DNA of 16,199 bases from JBBQXK01 sp038251625. GTDB taxonomy: Bacteria > Pseudomonadota > Alphaproteobacteria > Rhodobacterales > Rhodobacteraceae. This document shows, piece after piece, positions 7,201 to 13,757 of the stretch. Numbering within the stretch: the first letter of the stretch is position 1; each line of letters begins with the position of its first letter. Made by a program: the position numbers and the translations under genes. The notes beneath the pieces are model-generated. The model did no database searches. It saw only the letters and a program-made list of their open reading frames with translations, and had not been told where the DNA came from. Where the stretch lies: the NCBI GenBank assembly GCA_038251625.1, contig JBBSBE010000090.1:1-16199 (forward strand), written 5' to 3'.

Positions 7201-7937
7201 CCGCCCTTCTGGAAGTATCCGGCATCTCTGTCACATTCGATGGGTTCCGTGCGATCAACAACCTCAGCTTTTCCATTGGCCCGGCAGAGCTGCGCGCCGT
7301 CATCGGCCCGAATGGCGCGGGCAAAACCACGTTCATGGACATCGTGACCGGCAAGACCAAACCCGATGCCGGTCGCGTTCTGTGGGGTGAGAAGTCGCAG
7401 AACCTGCTGAAGCTGAACGAGGCTCAGATCGCCCGCGCCGGTATCGGCCGAAAATTCCAGCGCCCCACCGTGTTCGAAGATCAGACGGTCGCGGAAAACC
7501 TGATGCTGGCGCTGCGGGCCGACCGCAGCCCGTTTTCGGTCCTTGGCTGGCGGCCGCAGCCGAAACACCATCGCCGGGTCGAGGCGCTGGCGGGCGAGGT
7601 GGGCCTTGCCGAGGCGCTGCCACGGAAAGCGGGGGAGTTGAGCCACGGACAGAAGCAATGGCTGGAAATCGGCATGCTTCTGGCGCAGGAACCGAAGCTT
7701 CTGTTGGTCGACGAACCCGCGGCCGGGATGACGCTTGCCGAGCGCGAACAAACCACTGCCCTTCTGGTCGATCTGGCCAAGACCCGCGCCGTGGTGGTGG
7801 TTGAACATGACATGGAATTCGTGCGCCGCCTGAACTGCAAGGTCACGGTGCTGCACGAAGGCGCGGTTCTGGCCGAAGGCAGCCTGGACCATGTGACGAA
7901 AAATCAGGACGTCATTGACGTCTATCTGGGGCGGTAG
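7197..7937 (+). CDS. urtD: Urea ABC transporter ATP-binding protein UrtD
   Basis: UrtD is one of two cytoplasmic ATPases powering urea import and belongs to the LivG-like branch. In its 246 residues the ABC elements are complete: Walker A GPNGAGKT (37-44), Q-loop Gln88 (GRKFQRP), signature LSHGQ (148-152), Walker B LLLVDEP ending at 174 with Glu173 as catalytic base, and H-loop His204 (VVEHDMEF). The signature has His where most ABC proteins have Gly (LSGGQ); UrtD proteins commonly show LSHGQ. The start overlaps the urtC stop by 4 nt (ATGA), and AGAGG at 7185-7189 is a suitable ribosome-binding site. Confidence 0.95.
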   Translation: MTALLEVSGISVTFDGFRAINNLSFSIGPAELRAVIGPNGAGKTTFMDIVTGKTKPDAGRVLWGEKSQNLLKLNEAQIARAGIGRKFQRPTVFEDQTVAENLMLALRADRSPFSVLGWRPQPKHHRRVEALAGEVGLAEALPRKAGELSHGQKQWLEIGMLLAQEPKLLLVDEPAAGMTLAEREQTTALLVDLAKTRAVVVVEHDMEFVRRLNCKVTVLHEGAVLAEGSLDHVTKNQDVIDVYLGR

Positions 7938-7940
7938 ACA

Positions 7941-8636
7941 ATGATCGCGACCGAAAACCTGACCCTGCACTATGGCGGCGCGCAGATCCTGCACGGGATC
8001 ACGATGGAGGCGCGTGCCGGTGAAGTGACATGCGTTCTTGGCACGAACGGTGTGGGCAAGACGTCGCTTCTGAAGGCGCTCGCGGGCACGCATATCCGCA
8101 CCGCTGGCCGGATCACGCTGGCGGGGGAAGAGGTGGGCCGTGTGCCCGCACAGGCGATGGCGAAGAAGGGCCTGGCCGTCGTGCCGCAAGGCCGGATGAT
8201 CTTTCCCCTGCTCACCGTGCGCGAAAACATGGAGACGGCCTTTGCGCTGTTGCCGAAGTCGGAACACAGCATCCCGTCGGAGATTTACGATCTTTTCCCG
8301 ATTCTCAAGGACTTCCTGAACCGGCGGGGGGGCGATCTGTCGGGAGGGCAGCAGCAGCAGCTGGCCATTGCCCGCGCCATGATCATGAAGCCGCGCGTCC
8401 TGCTGCTCGATGAACCGACCGAGGGTATTCAGCCAAACATCATCCAGCAGATCGGGCGGGTCATCGAGTATCTGAAAAGCAGGGGCGACATGGCCATCGT
8501 GCTGGTCGAGCAGTATTTCGACTTCGCCTACGGGCTGGGCGACCGGTTCTACGTGCTCAAGCGCGGGGAAGTGGCGATGGAGGGGTCGAAAGTCGAGTTG
8601 GGCCATGAAGCGCTGCGCGCTACCGTTTCGGTATGA
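7941..8636 (+). CDS. urtE: Urea ABC transporter ATP-binding protein UrtE
   Basis: UrtE is the LivF-like partner ATPase of UrtD. The 231-residue protein has Walker A GTNGVGKT (34-41), Q-loop Gln83 (VVPQGR), signature LSGGQ (133-137) and Walker B VLLLDEP (153-159, Glu158). The H-loop position holds Gln191 in LVEQYFDFA instead of His. This is seen throughout the LivF/UrtE branch, so it is not evidence of inactivation. The start lies 3 nt after the urtD stop, and the upstream GGGGCGG is a mediocre ribosome-binding site, consistent with coupling. It is the last gene of the operon. No urease genes follow; the next gene converges from the other strand. Confidence 0.95.
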   Translation: MIATENLTLHYGGAQILHGITMEARAGEVTCVLGTNGVGKTSLLKALAGTHIRTAGRITLAGEEVGRVPAQAMAKKGLAVVPQGRMIFPLLTVRENMETAFALLPKSEHSIPSEIYDLFPILKDFLNRRGGDLSGGQQQQLAIARAMIMKPRVLLLDEPTEGIQPNIIQQIGRVIEYLKSRGDMAIVLVEQYFDFAYGLGDRFYVLKRGEVAMEGSKVELGHEALRATVSV

Positions 8637-8665
8637 AAAAACCCCGCCACCGGGGTGACGGGGTT
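8636..8665 (-). terminator. Intrinsic terminator of petABC, shared with urtE
   Basis: Read on the minus strand, AACCCCG (8665-8659) pairs with CGGGGTT (8646-8640), and the RNA continues into a run of U (plus-strand A run 8636-8641). That is a good Rho-independent terminator for the pet operon, starting 26 nt after the petC stop. A tighter alternative pairs ACCCCG (8641-8646) with CGGGGT (8651-8656) around a CCAC loop. On the plus strand the same stem follows the urtE stop directly but lacks a T-run, so termination from that side is probably weaker. The A-run includes the last base of the urtE stop codon. Confidence 0.75.
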
Positions 8666-8690
8666 AGATGTATGCAGACGGCCAGGCCTG

Positions 8691-9548
8691 TCAGCCGTGG
8701 GTCTTCTTGGTCTTCACGTTCGCCCAGATGCGCTTGTTCGTCAGGTACAGCAGCACCGAAAGGATCGTCAGGAACACCACGGCGGTGAAGCCGGCTTCCT
8801 TCCGCGCAACAAGCTTCGGCTCGGCGGCCCACATCAGGAACGCCGACACATCGGTCGACATCTGGTCAATCGTTGCAGGTGTGCCATCAGCATATTCCAC
8901 AATATCATCGGACAGGGGCGGCGGCATCGCGATCCAGCTGCCCTGAATCTCGACATGCCCATGCTCGTCCTTGCAGCTATCGGGAACGGCACCCTTGGCA
9001 AAGTACTTGTTGTAGTACCCGTCCGATTCGAAATCCGCCGCACATTCCGGCGGATCCTCATAGCCTGTGGTGATCGCGTGGATGTATTCCGGCCCACCAA
9101 CCCCCTTGAAAAACTGGTTTGTTCCCAAGCCATAGGGCCCGCTAAAGCCCGCGCGAGCCTTTGCCATCAGGCTGAGGTCGGGCGCATTCTCAAGGCCCGA
9201 ATTCGGGAAGTGGTCAGCCGGTACACGGGGACGGTCTTCGCCTGTGTCGGCATCGGTGATCTCGGCCAGACCCGCTGCATAGGCACGCACCTGATCTTCG
9301 GGCAGTTGCGGCCCACCGGGATCGGCGAGCGACCGGATCGGCACGAACTTCATGCCGTGGCAGGCTGAGCAGACCTCGGTAAAGACTTGCAGGCCGCGTT
9401 GCAGTTGCATCTGGTCGAAGCTGCCGAAGGGGCCCTCGAACGGGAAGGCCACATCGGGCACCTGGATCGATTCCGCCGCCATTGCTGCCCCGGAGGACAG
9501 CGCAAGACCGGTAGCAAGGCCGAGTGTGAAGTTGCGGAGCATGTTCAT
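8691..9548 (-). CDS. petC: Cytochrome c1 (bc1 complex)
   Basis: Cytochrome c1 passes electrons from the Rieske centre to soluble or membrane-bound cytochrome c. The 285-residue precursor has a Sec signal cut after AMA at about residue 24. The heme-binding motif CSACH is at 60-64. Met208 in WIAMPPPL is the likely axial ligand, and a C-terminal membrane anchor spans about 252-274. Cys169 and Cys192 are 23 residues apart, at mature positions close to the disulfide pair known in Rhodobacter cytochrome c1. I place the start at 9548 because AAGGGA lies 5 nt upstream; the longer frame from 9626 runs back into petB. Only 10 nt separate it from the petB stop. It is the last gene of the operon, before the terminator at 8636-8665. 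Confidence 0.95.
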   Translation of the reverse strand: MNMLRNFTLGLATGLALSSGAAMAAESIQVPDVAFPFEGPFGSFDQMQLQRGLQVFTEVCSACHGMKFVPIRSLADPGGPQLPEDQVRAYAAGLAEITDADTGEDRPRVPADHFPNSGLENAPDLSLMAKARAGFSGPYGLGTNQFFKGVGGPEYIHAITTGYEDPPECAADFESDGYYNKYFAKGAVPDSCKDEHGHVEIQGSWIAMPPPLSDDIVEYADGTPATIDQMSTDVSAFLMWAAEPKLVARKEAGFTAVVFLTILSVLLYLTNKRIWANVKTKKTHG

Positions 9549-9558
9549 TTGTCCCTTC

Positions 9559-10902
9559 TTACTCGGCCGGTTGGGCGATACCGCCGCTCTTGGATGTCGG
9601 CACGTCGTAATGCGCCTTGAAGTCATCTTCGATGGTCGCAGGTTGCGCTAGCGGCTTCTCGATCACGCCCAGAAGCGGCAGGATGATCAGGAAGTAGGCA
9701 AACCAGTACCCCGACGCGATCAGCGAAATCCACGCAGAAAGCGTTGTCGGGGTTTGCGCGCCGACCCACATCAGAACGATGAAATCGACCGCAAGGAGCG
9801 CGAACCACCATTTGAACATCGGCCGGTAGCGGCCGGACCGCACCGACGATGTATCAAGCCAGGGCGCCAGAGCCATCACCGCGATCGCACCGAACATCGC
9901 AAGCACACCAAAGAATTTGGCGTCCACGATCCCGAAGGTCACGAACTGCGTAAGCTGCACAACCCAGACATCGGCGGTGAATGCCCGCAGGATTGCGTAG
10001 AACGGCAGGAAGTACCATTCCGGCACAATGTGAGCGGGCGTCGAAAGCGGGTTCGCCTCGATATAGTTGTCGGGGTGGCCAAGGAAGTTGGGCATGAAGC
10101 CCACGATAGCGAAAAAGATAGCCAGGATCACCGCAAGCGCGAAAAGATCCTTCATCACGAAATAGGGCCAGAACGGCACCGTATCCTTTGCAGCCTCGTC
10201 CTTCGAGGTGCGGCGAACCTCAACCCCGGTGGGGTTGTTGTTCCCGGTGGTGTGGAACGCCCAGATGTGCACCGCAACCAGCGCAGCAATCACGAAGGGC
10301 AAAAGGTAGTGCAGACTGAAGAAGCGGTTCAGCGTTGCGTTGTCCACCGCAGGGCCGCCCAGAAGCCACGTCTGGATCGTCTCGCCAATGCCGGGGATCG
10401 CGCCGAAGAGGCCGGTGATCACGGTGGCCCCCCAGAATGACATCTGCCCCCACGGCAGCACGTATCCCATGAAGGCGGTGGCCATCATCGCCAGATAAAT
10501 CAGCATCCCGATGATCCACGTGATCTCGCGCGGCTCTTTGTAGGAGCCGTAGAAAAGACCCCGGAAAATATGCAGATAGACCGCGACGAAGAATAGCGAT
10601 GCGCCGTTGGCATGCAGATACCGCAGCATGTAGCCGCCGTTCACGTCGCGCATGATATGCTCGACCGAGGCGAAGGCGCGGTCCACATGCGGGGTGTAGT
10701 GCATCGCCAGAACGATGCCCGTGACGATCTGCAAAGCCAGGCAGAAGGTCAGCACGATTCCCCAGATCCACATCCAGTTCAGGTTTTTCGGCGTCGGGAT
10801 CATGATGACGTCATAGAGAAGCCCCACGATGGGCAAGCGGCGTGCCAGCCACTTTTCGCCGCCGGACTTCGGTTCGTAATGGTCGTGCGGGATACCAGCC
10901 AT
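9559..10902 (-). CDS. petB: Cytochrome b (bc1 complex)
   Basis: Cytochrome b is the membrane core of the bc1 complex, with both quinone sites and two b hemes. In this 447-residue protein the four heme-ligating histidines are His97 and His111 (RYLHANG and VYLHIF) and His198 and His212 (SLHYL and VHIWAFH), matching R. capsulatus numbering. The Qo-site PEWY motif is at 294-297. Eight membrane helices are expected for this full-length form, unlike the split b6/subunit IV of chloroplast-type complexes. The ATG at 10902 is chosen because a strong GAGGAGG lies just upstream; the longer frame from 11094 overlaps petA and has no family match. It lies 10 nt after petA and 10 nt before petC. Confidence 0.97.
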   Translation of the reverse strand: MAGIPHDHYEPKSGGEKWLARRLPIVGLLYDVIMIPTPKNLNWMWIWGIVLTFCLALQIVTGIVLAMHYTPHVDRAFASVEHIMRDVNGGYMLRYLHANGASLFFVAVYLHIFRGLFYGSYKEPREITWIIGMLIYLAMMATAFMGYVLPWGQMSFWGATVITGLFGAIPGIGETIQTWLLGGPAVDNATLNRFFSLHYLLPFVIAALVAVHIWAFHTTGNNNPTGVEVRRTSKDEAAKDTVPFWPYFVMKDLFALAVILAIFFAIVGFMPNFLGHPDNYIEANPLSTPAHIVPEWYFLPFYAILRAFTADVWVVQLTQFVTFGIVDAKFFGVLAMFGAIAVMALAPWLDTSSVRSGRYRPMFKWWFALLAVDFIVLMWVGAQTPTTLSAWISLIASGYWFAYFLIILPLLGVIEKPLAQPATIEDDFKAHYDVPTSKSGGIAQPAE

Positions 10903-10912
10903 CTTGTCCTCC

Positions 10913-11473
10913 TCAGCCCAACTTGATCGTTGTGTCGTCAGTGAAAGCCGCCACCGGCACCGGCAGGTTGCGCGGTGCGGGGCCTTTGCGGATACGGCCC
11001 GCCGTATCGTAGTGCGACCCGTGGCAGGGGCAGAACCAGCCGTCGAAATCGCCCGAATTGCCCAGCGGCACACAGCCAAGATGCGTGCAGACACCCATCA
11101 TCACCAGCCACACACCATCTGCGTCCAGCGTCCGGTTCTGATCGGTCGCCTGCGAATCGGCGGCAATGTTGGCGTTCTCGGCGTTCTGGTCCACAAGGTC
11201 CGACAGGTTGACGGCCCGGCCTTCTTCGATCTCTTTCTCCGTGCGCTTGCGGATAAAAACGGGCTTGCCGCGCCATTTCACCGTCAGCTGCGTACCATCC
11301 TCGACAGCACTGACATCGACAAAGATCGATGCCAGCGCCTGCACATCCGCCGAGGGGTTCATCTGGTTCACCAGCGGCCATACGGCTGCGCCCGCGGCAA
11401 CGGCGCCGGCACCTGCAGTGGCGTAGTAGAGGAAATCGCGGCGTGTGCCTGCGGGATCGTCAGTGTGGGACAC
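10913..11473 (-). CDS. petA: Rieske iron-sulfur protein (bc1 complex)
   Basis: The Rieske subunit takes the first electron from quinol at the Qo site. The 186-residue protein starts with a Tat-type signal anchor (GTRRDFLYYA, Arg11-Arg12), followed by a hydrophobic anchor to about residue 38 and a flexible hinge near 39-46. The 2Fe-2S ligands are Cys129 and His131 (CTHLGC) and Cys148 and His151 (CPCHG). Cys134 and Cys150 form the usual disulfide. I call a GTG start at 11473: AGGGAG lies 7 nt upstream, and the resulting sequence VSHTDDPAGTRRDF (first residue Met in vivo) aligns with known Rhodobacter proteins. The ATG at 11500 would add nine residues and place the ribosome-binding site inside the gene. 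It is the first gene of petABC. Confidence 0.95.
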   Translation of the reverse strand: MSHTDDPAGTRRDFLYYATAGAGAVAAGAAVWPLVNQMNPSADVQALASIFVDVSAVEDGTQLTVKWRGKPVFIRKRTEKEIEEGRAVNLSDLVDQNAENANIAADSQATDQNRTLDADGVWLVMMGVCTHLGCVPLGNSGDFDGWFCPCHGSHYDTAGRIRKGPAPRNLPVPVAAFTDDTTIKLG

Positions 11474-11555
11474 GGAAGTTCTCCCTCTCGTTGGCCGCAC
11501 GAGTGGCGGACCATAAATCCAGCGGGCACCGGAAGCCCGTCACCCATCGCGCGTT

Positions 11556-11584
11556 TATCTAGCGTTGTGTCGCGTGCCCGTCCA
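11556..11584 (-). promoter_or_regulatory. Weak candidate promoter for petABC
   Basis: On the minus strand TGGACG (11584-11579) is separated by 17 nt from TAGATA (11561-11556). Matches to the sigma-70 consensus are partial (four and three of six). The position would give a leader of roughly 75 nt before the petA GTG. The rest of the 281-bp gap to the divergent phosphatase gene (11474-11754) is GC-rich, with only short imperfect repeats such as GCCCG-N5-CGGGC at 11576-11590. Confidence 0.25.
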
Positions 11585-11754
11585 GCGGGCAAAGCCGCGC
11601 AGCGGCACAAAGGGGCGGCCAATCCGGCGAAATGCCCGGGGAATCCGGGGCACGAGGGCGCAAATGTCGCAGCCGCCCTTCAGCAAGGCACGCGACGCCT
11701 GAAATCAGATCACGCCCCGGCGGGACGGAACGGCATCGCCGGGAAGGGAACCGC

Positions 11755-12336
11755 ATGATCGCGATTCTGCGTATTTTCGCCATGGGCAAGGTGGTTGCGG
11801 CCCTTCTGGCGGTGGCGTTCCTGGTGGGTCCGTGGAAGGCGGAACGGATCGGCGACCGCTGGCAGATCGCGCTGCCCCTGATCGCCTGGGGATGCGCGGG
11901 GGCCAAGGGCGCGGGGTCAGAGTTTGCCTTGCGCTATGCAATCATGTTCACGTCGGCGCATGCAGCAAAGCAGGGGCTTGGGGATGCGCCCTTCAACATG
12001 CGCCCGAACGGTGGGGACGAGGGGTTCCCTTCTGCCCACACCTCAACCGCCGTCCTGGGCGCTTCCTCGCTTTTGCACGATTGTCTGAAAGGTGCGCCGC
12101 TGGTGCAGGCGTTCGTGATCACCACAGCCGCCTTTACCGGTGCCAGCCGGATCGAGGCGGGCAAGCACGATATCTGGCAGGTGCTGGCGGGCGCCCTGTT
12201 GGGGTTCTTCTGCGAGCGTGCCCTGCGCCAGCCGTCGCCCGTACGCAGGCGCGTCAGGCAAGCGATACGCGCGCTGTCACAGGGGCTGCGCAACACGCTG
12301 CGGCAGGCTGGCGATCTTTGGCAGGGCCGCGCCTAA
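11755..12336 (+). CDS. PAP2-family membrane phosphatase
   Basis: This 193-residue protein belongs to the PAP2 superfamily, which includes phosphatidate, phosphatidylglycerophosphate and undecaprenyl pyrophosphate phosphatases. The motifs are RP (83-84) followed by FPSAHTS (91-97, His95), then SR-x5-H (131-138, Arg132 and His138). Hydrophobic segments near 12-26, 38-50, 117-130 and 143-153 suggest a membrane protein. Two departures stand out: the lysine expected 7 residues before RP is not in place (the nearest is Lys72), and the Asp expected 4 residues after His138 is Gln142. The catalytic Arg/Ser/His set is kept, so activity is likely. AAGGGA 5 nt upstream supports the ATG at 11755. The stop overlaps the convergent kinase stop by 4 bp. 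The substrate cannot be assigned. Confidence 0.85.
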   Translation: MIAILRIFAMGKVVAALLAVAFLVGPWKAERIGDRWQIALPLIAWGCAGAKGAGSEFALRYAIMFTSAHAAKQGLGDAPFNMRPNGGDEGFPSAHTSTAVLGASSLLHDCLKGAPLVQAFVITTAAFTGASRIEAGKHDIWQVLAGALLGFFCERALRQPSPVRRRVRQAIRALSQGLRNTLRQAGDLWQGRA

Positions 12337-13256
12337 GGCGCCGATCCTGCCAGCAACGCTTCAATCTCGGCGCGTGCTGGCATCGACGGCGCCGTGCCGG
12401 GGCGGGTGACAGAAATACCTGCCGTGGCCGATCCGAACCGCACGGCATCCACCGGTGACAGCCCCCGGGCCAATGCTGCCGCAAAGCCGCCGTTGAACGC
12501 ATCTCCCGCGCCCGTCGTCTCAACCACCGGGCCCGCCGGGAACACGGGCACATGCTCCGTCCGGGTACCATCGTGATAAAGCGCACCTTGCGAACCCAGC
12601 GTGATGACCGCCGCCCCTGCACCCTTGGCGCGCAGTGCCATTGCCGCGGCCAGCGCCTCTTGCGGTGTGGTGACCGCAAGGCCCGTCAGCGCCTCGGCTT
12701 CCGATTCGTTGGGCGTGACGTAGTCGCAAAGCGCCAGCATGCCCTCCGGCAGGTCGGCAGCCGGTGCCGGGTTGAGGATCGTGATCGCACCGCCCGCGCG
12801 CGCAATCTCCAACGCGCGTCGTGCCGCAGGGATCGGTTGCTCCAGTTGCGTCACGAACACCGCCGCCCCGGCGATCAGATCGGCGCGCGCCTCGATATCG
12901 GCTACAGAGATTTCGGCGGCAGCCCCCGGCGCAATGATGATGGCGTTGTTGCCCGTGGCCGCCTCGATGAAGATATAGGCAGCCCCGGTGTAGCTGTCAG
13001 ACCGGGTGACGGCAGGCTGCACCCCGGCCTTGGCCCATGTGGCCAGCGCCATCTCGGCAAAGGCGTCACGGCCGAGCCGCGTTATCATATGCGTCTCTGC
13101 CCCCGCCATCGCAGCCGCGACGGCCTGGTTCGATCCCTTCCCCCCCGGACCCAGAACGAAGCTGTGGCCAAGGATCGTTTCACCCATCTTTGGCTGACGA
13201 TCAGCGCGATAGGCGGTGTCGGCGACAAAAACGCCAAGGATGACGACGCGGCCCAT
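12333..13256 (-). CDS. rbsK: Ribokinase-like PfkB-family sugar kinase
   Basis: This is a 307-residue PfkB carbohydrate kinase closest to ribokinase. It phosphorylates a sugar, nominally ribose to ribose 5-phosphate. Visible motifs are GGKGSNQA (38-45, sugar contact), TQLEQP with Glu139 in the position of E. coli Glu143, and the PfkB signature ETTGAGDAFNG (246-256) with Asp252 as catalytic base. Two positions differ from E. coli: Asn14, which contacts ribose, aligns with Val11 in GVFVAD, and Asp249, part of the monovalent-cation site, aligns with Glu246. A different sugar is therefore plausible. The ATG starts 3 nt after the stop of the mutarotase gene, implying coupling. The TAG stop overlaps the PAP2 stop. 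The rbsK symbol follows the family, not a proven substrate. Confidence 0.85.
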   Translation of the reverse strand: MGRVVILGVFVADTAYRADRQPKMGETILGHSFVLGPGGKGSNQAVAAAMAGAETHMITRLGRDAFAEMALATWAKAGVQPAVTRSDSYTGAAYIFIEAATGNNAIIIAPGAAAEISVADIEARADLIAGAAVFVTQLEQPIPAARRALEIARAGGAITILNPAPAADLPEGMLALCDYVTPNESEAEALTGLAVTTPQEALAAAMALRAKGAGAAVITLGSQGALYHDGTRTEHVPVFPAGPVVETTGAGDAFNGGFAAALARGLSPVDAVRFGSATAGISVTRPGTAPSMPARAEIEALLAGSAP

Positions 13257-13259
13257 GTC

Positions 13260-13712
13260 TTATGCCTCCGGCGGGATCACGCCCTTGCGAAAGAGAAAAC
13301 AGCCATAGAAGCGCCGCTCGCCCGTCTGGATCACGGCATAAGCCTTCTTCGCCTCTTCGTAAAAGGCGAAGCGTTCGATGCCGATCATCGGGCGGGGGCG
13401 GCCCTCGGCGTGGTCGATCTCGGCCTGCACCTCGGCCTGCACGGGCGGCACGTCATCAGGCGCGCCCACCACCTGCATCCGGCCCGCGAAATCATCAACG
13501 AACGTATCCAGCGGCAGCACCGACAGCACCGCTTGCGCAGCGGCCGCGCAGGTCAGGTTTTCCATCCGCAGAAGCCGCCCCGTCACGGTCTGGCGCGCGA
13601 TGCTGTCTGACGGGAAGTTGGTATCGGCGATCACCAGCGTGTCGCCATGCCCCATCGCCCGCAGCGCATGCAGCACGTCGGCGTTCAGGCGGGTGTCGAT
13701 CCCTTTCAGCAT
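13260..13712 (-). CDS. fucU: RbsD/FucU-family sugar mutarotase (FucU-like)
   Basis: These proteins interconvert sugar anomers in the cytoplasm so that a kinase or isomerase receives the right form. The 150-residue sequence resembles FucU (L-fucose mutarotase) more than RbsD. It opens MLKGIDTRLNADVLHALRAM, followed by GHGDTLVIADTNFP (21-34, His22 and Asp30). Near the C-terminus are RFAFYEEAKKAYAVIQTGER (114-133) and YGCFLFRKGV (136-145). In E. coli FucU and RbsD the residue after YG/YA is Asn (YGNILL, YANIIL); here it is Cys138. A strong GGGGAGGA just upstream supports the ATG at 13712. It is translated just ahead of the kinase (3-nt gap) and lies 45 nt downstream of the ABC ATPase. The substrate is inferred to be the sugar imported by the neighbouring transporter. 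Confidence 0.85.
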   Translation of the reverse strand: MLKGIDTRLNADVLHALRAMGHGDTLVIADTNFPSDSIARQTVTGRLLRMENLTCAAAAQAVLSVLPLDTFVDDFAGRMQVVGAPDDVPPVQAEVQAEIDHAEGRPRPMIGIERFAFYEEAKKAYAVIQTGERRFYGCFLFRKGVIPPEA

Positions 13713-13730
13713 GTCATCCTCCCCTTCGCG

Positions 13731-13749
13731 CGGCGCGTCGGCCGCGCCG
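13731..13749 (-). promoter_or_regulatory. Hairpin between the ABC ATPase and mutarotase genes
   Basis: CGGCGCG (13731-13737) and CGCGCCG (13743-13749) form a perfect 7-bp GC-only stem with a 5-nt loop in the 45-nt gap of this minus-strand operon. No U-run follows on the minus strand. The likely role is mRNA processing, stability or partial attenuation rather than full termination. Confidence 0.4.
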
Positions 13750-13757
13750 GCACATCA

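Noticed and set aside
7011..8606. 531-codon minus-strand ORF opposite urtD and urtE
   Set aside because: It covers two ABC ATPases with full motifs on the plus strand. Its His/Gln/Arg-rich product resembles no family.
7941..8636. UrtE as an inactive ATPase because Gln replaces the H-loop His
   Set aside because: Gln at this place (VEQ) is normal in the LivF/UrtE branch, and all other ATPase motifs are intact.
12552..13610. 352-codon plus-strand ORF opposite the kinase and mutarotase genes
   Set aside because: It crosses a real operon junction, is Arg/His-rich and has no motif. The minus-strand genes are clear and coupled.
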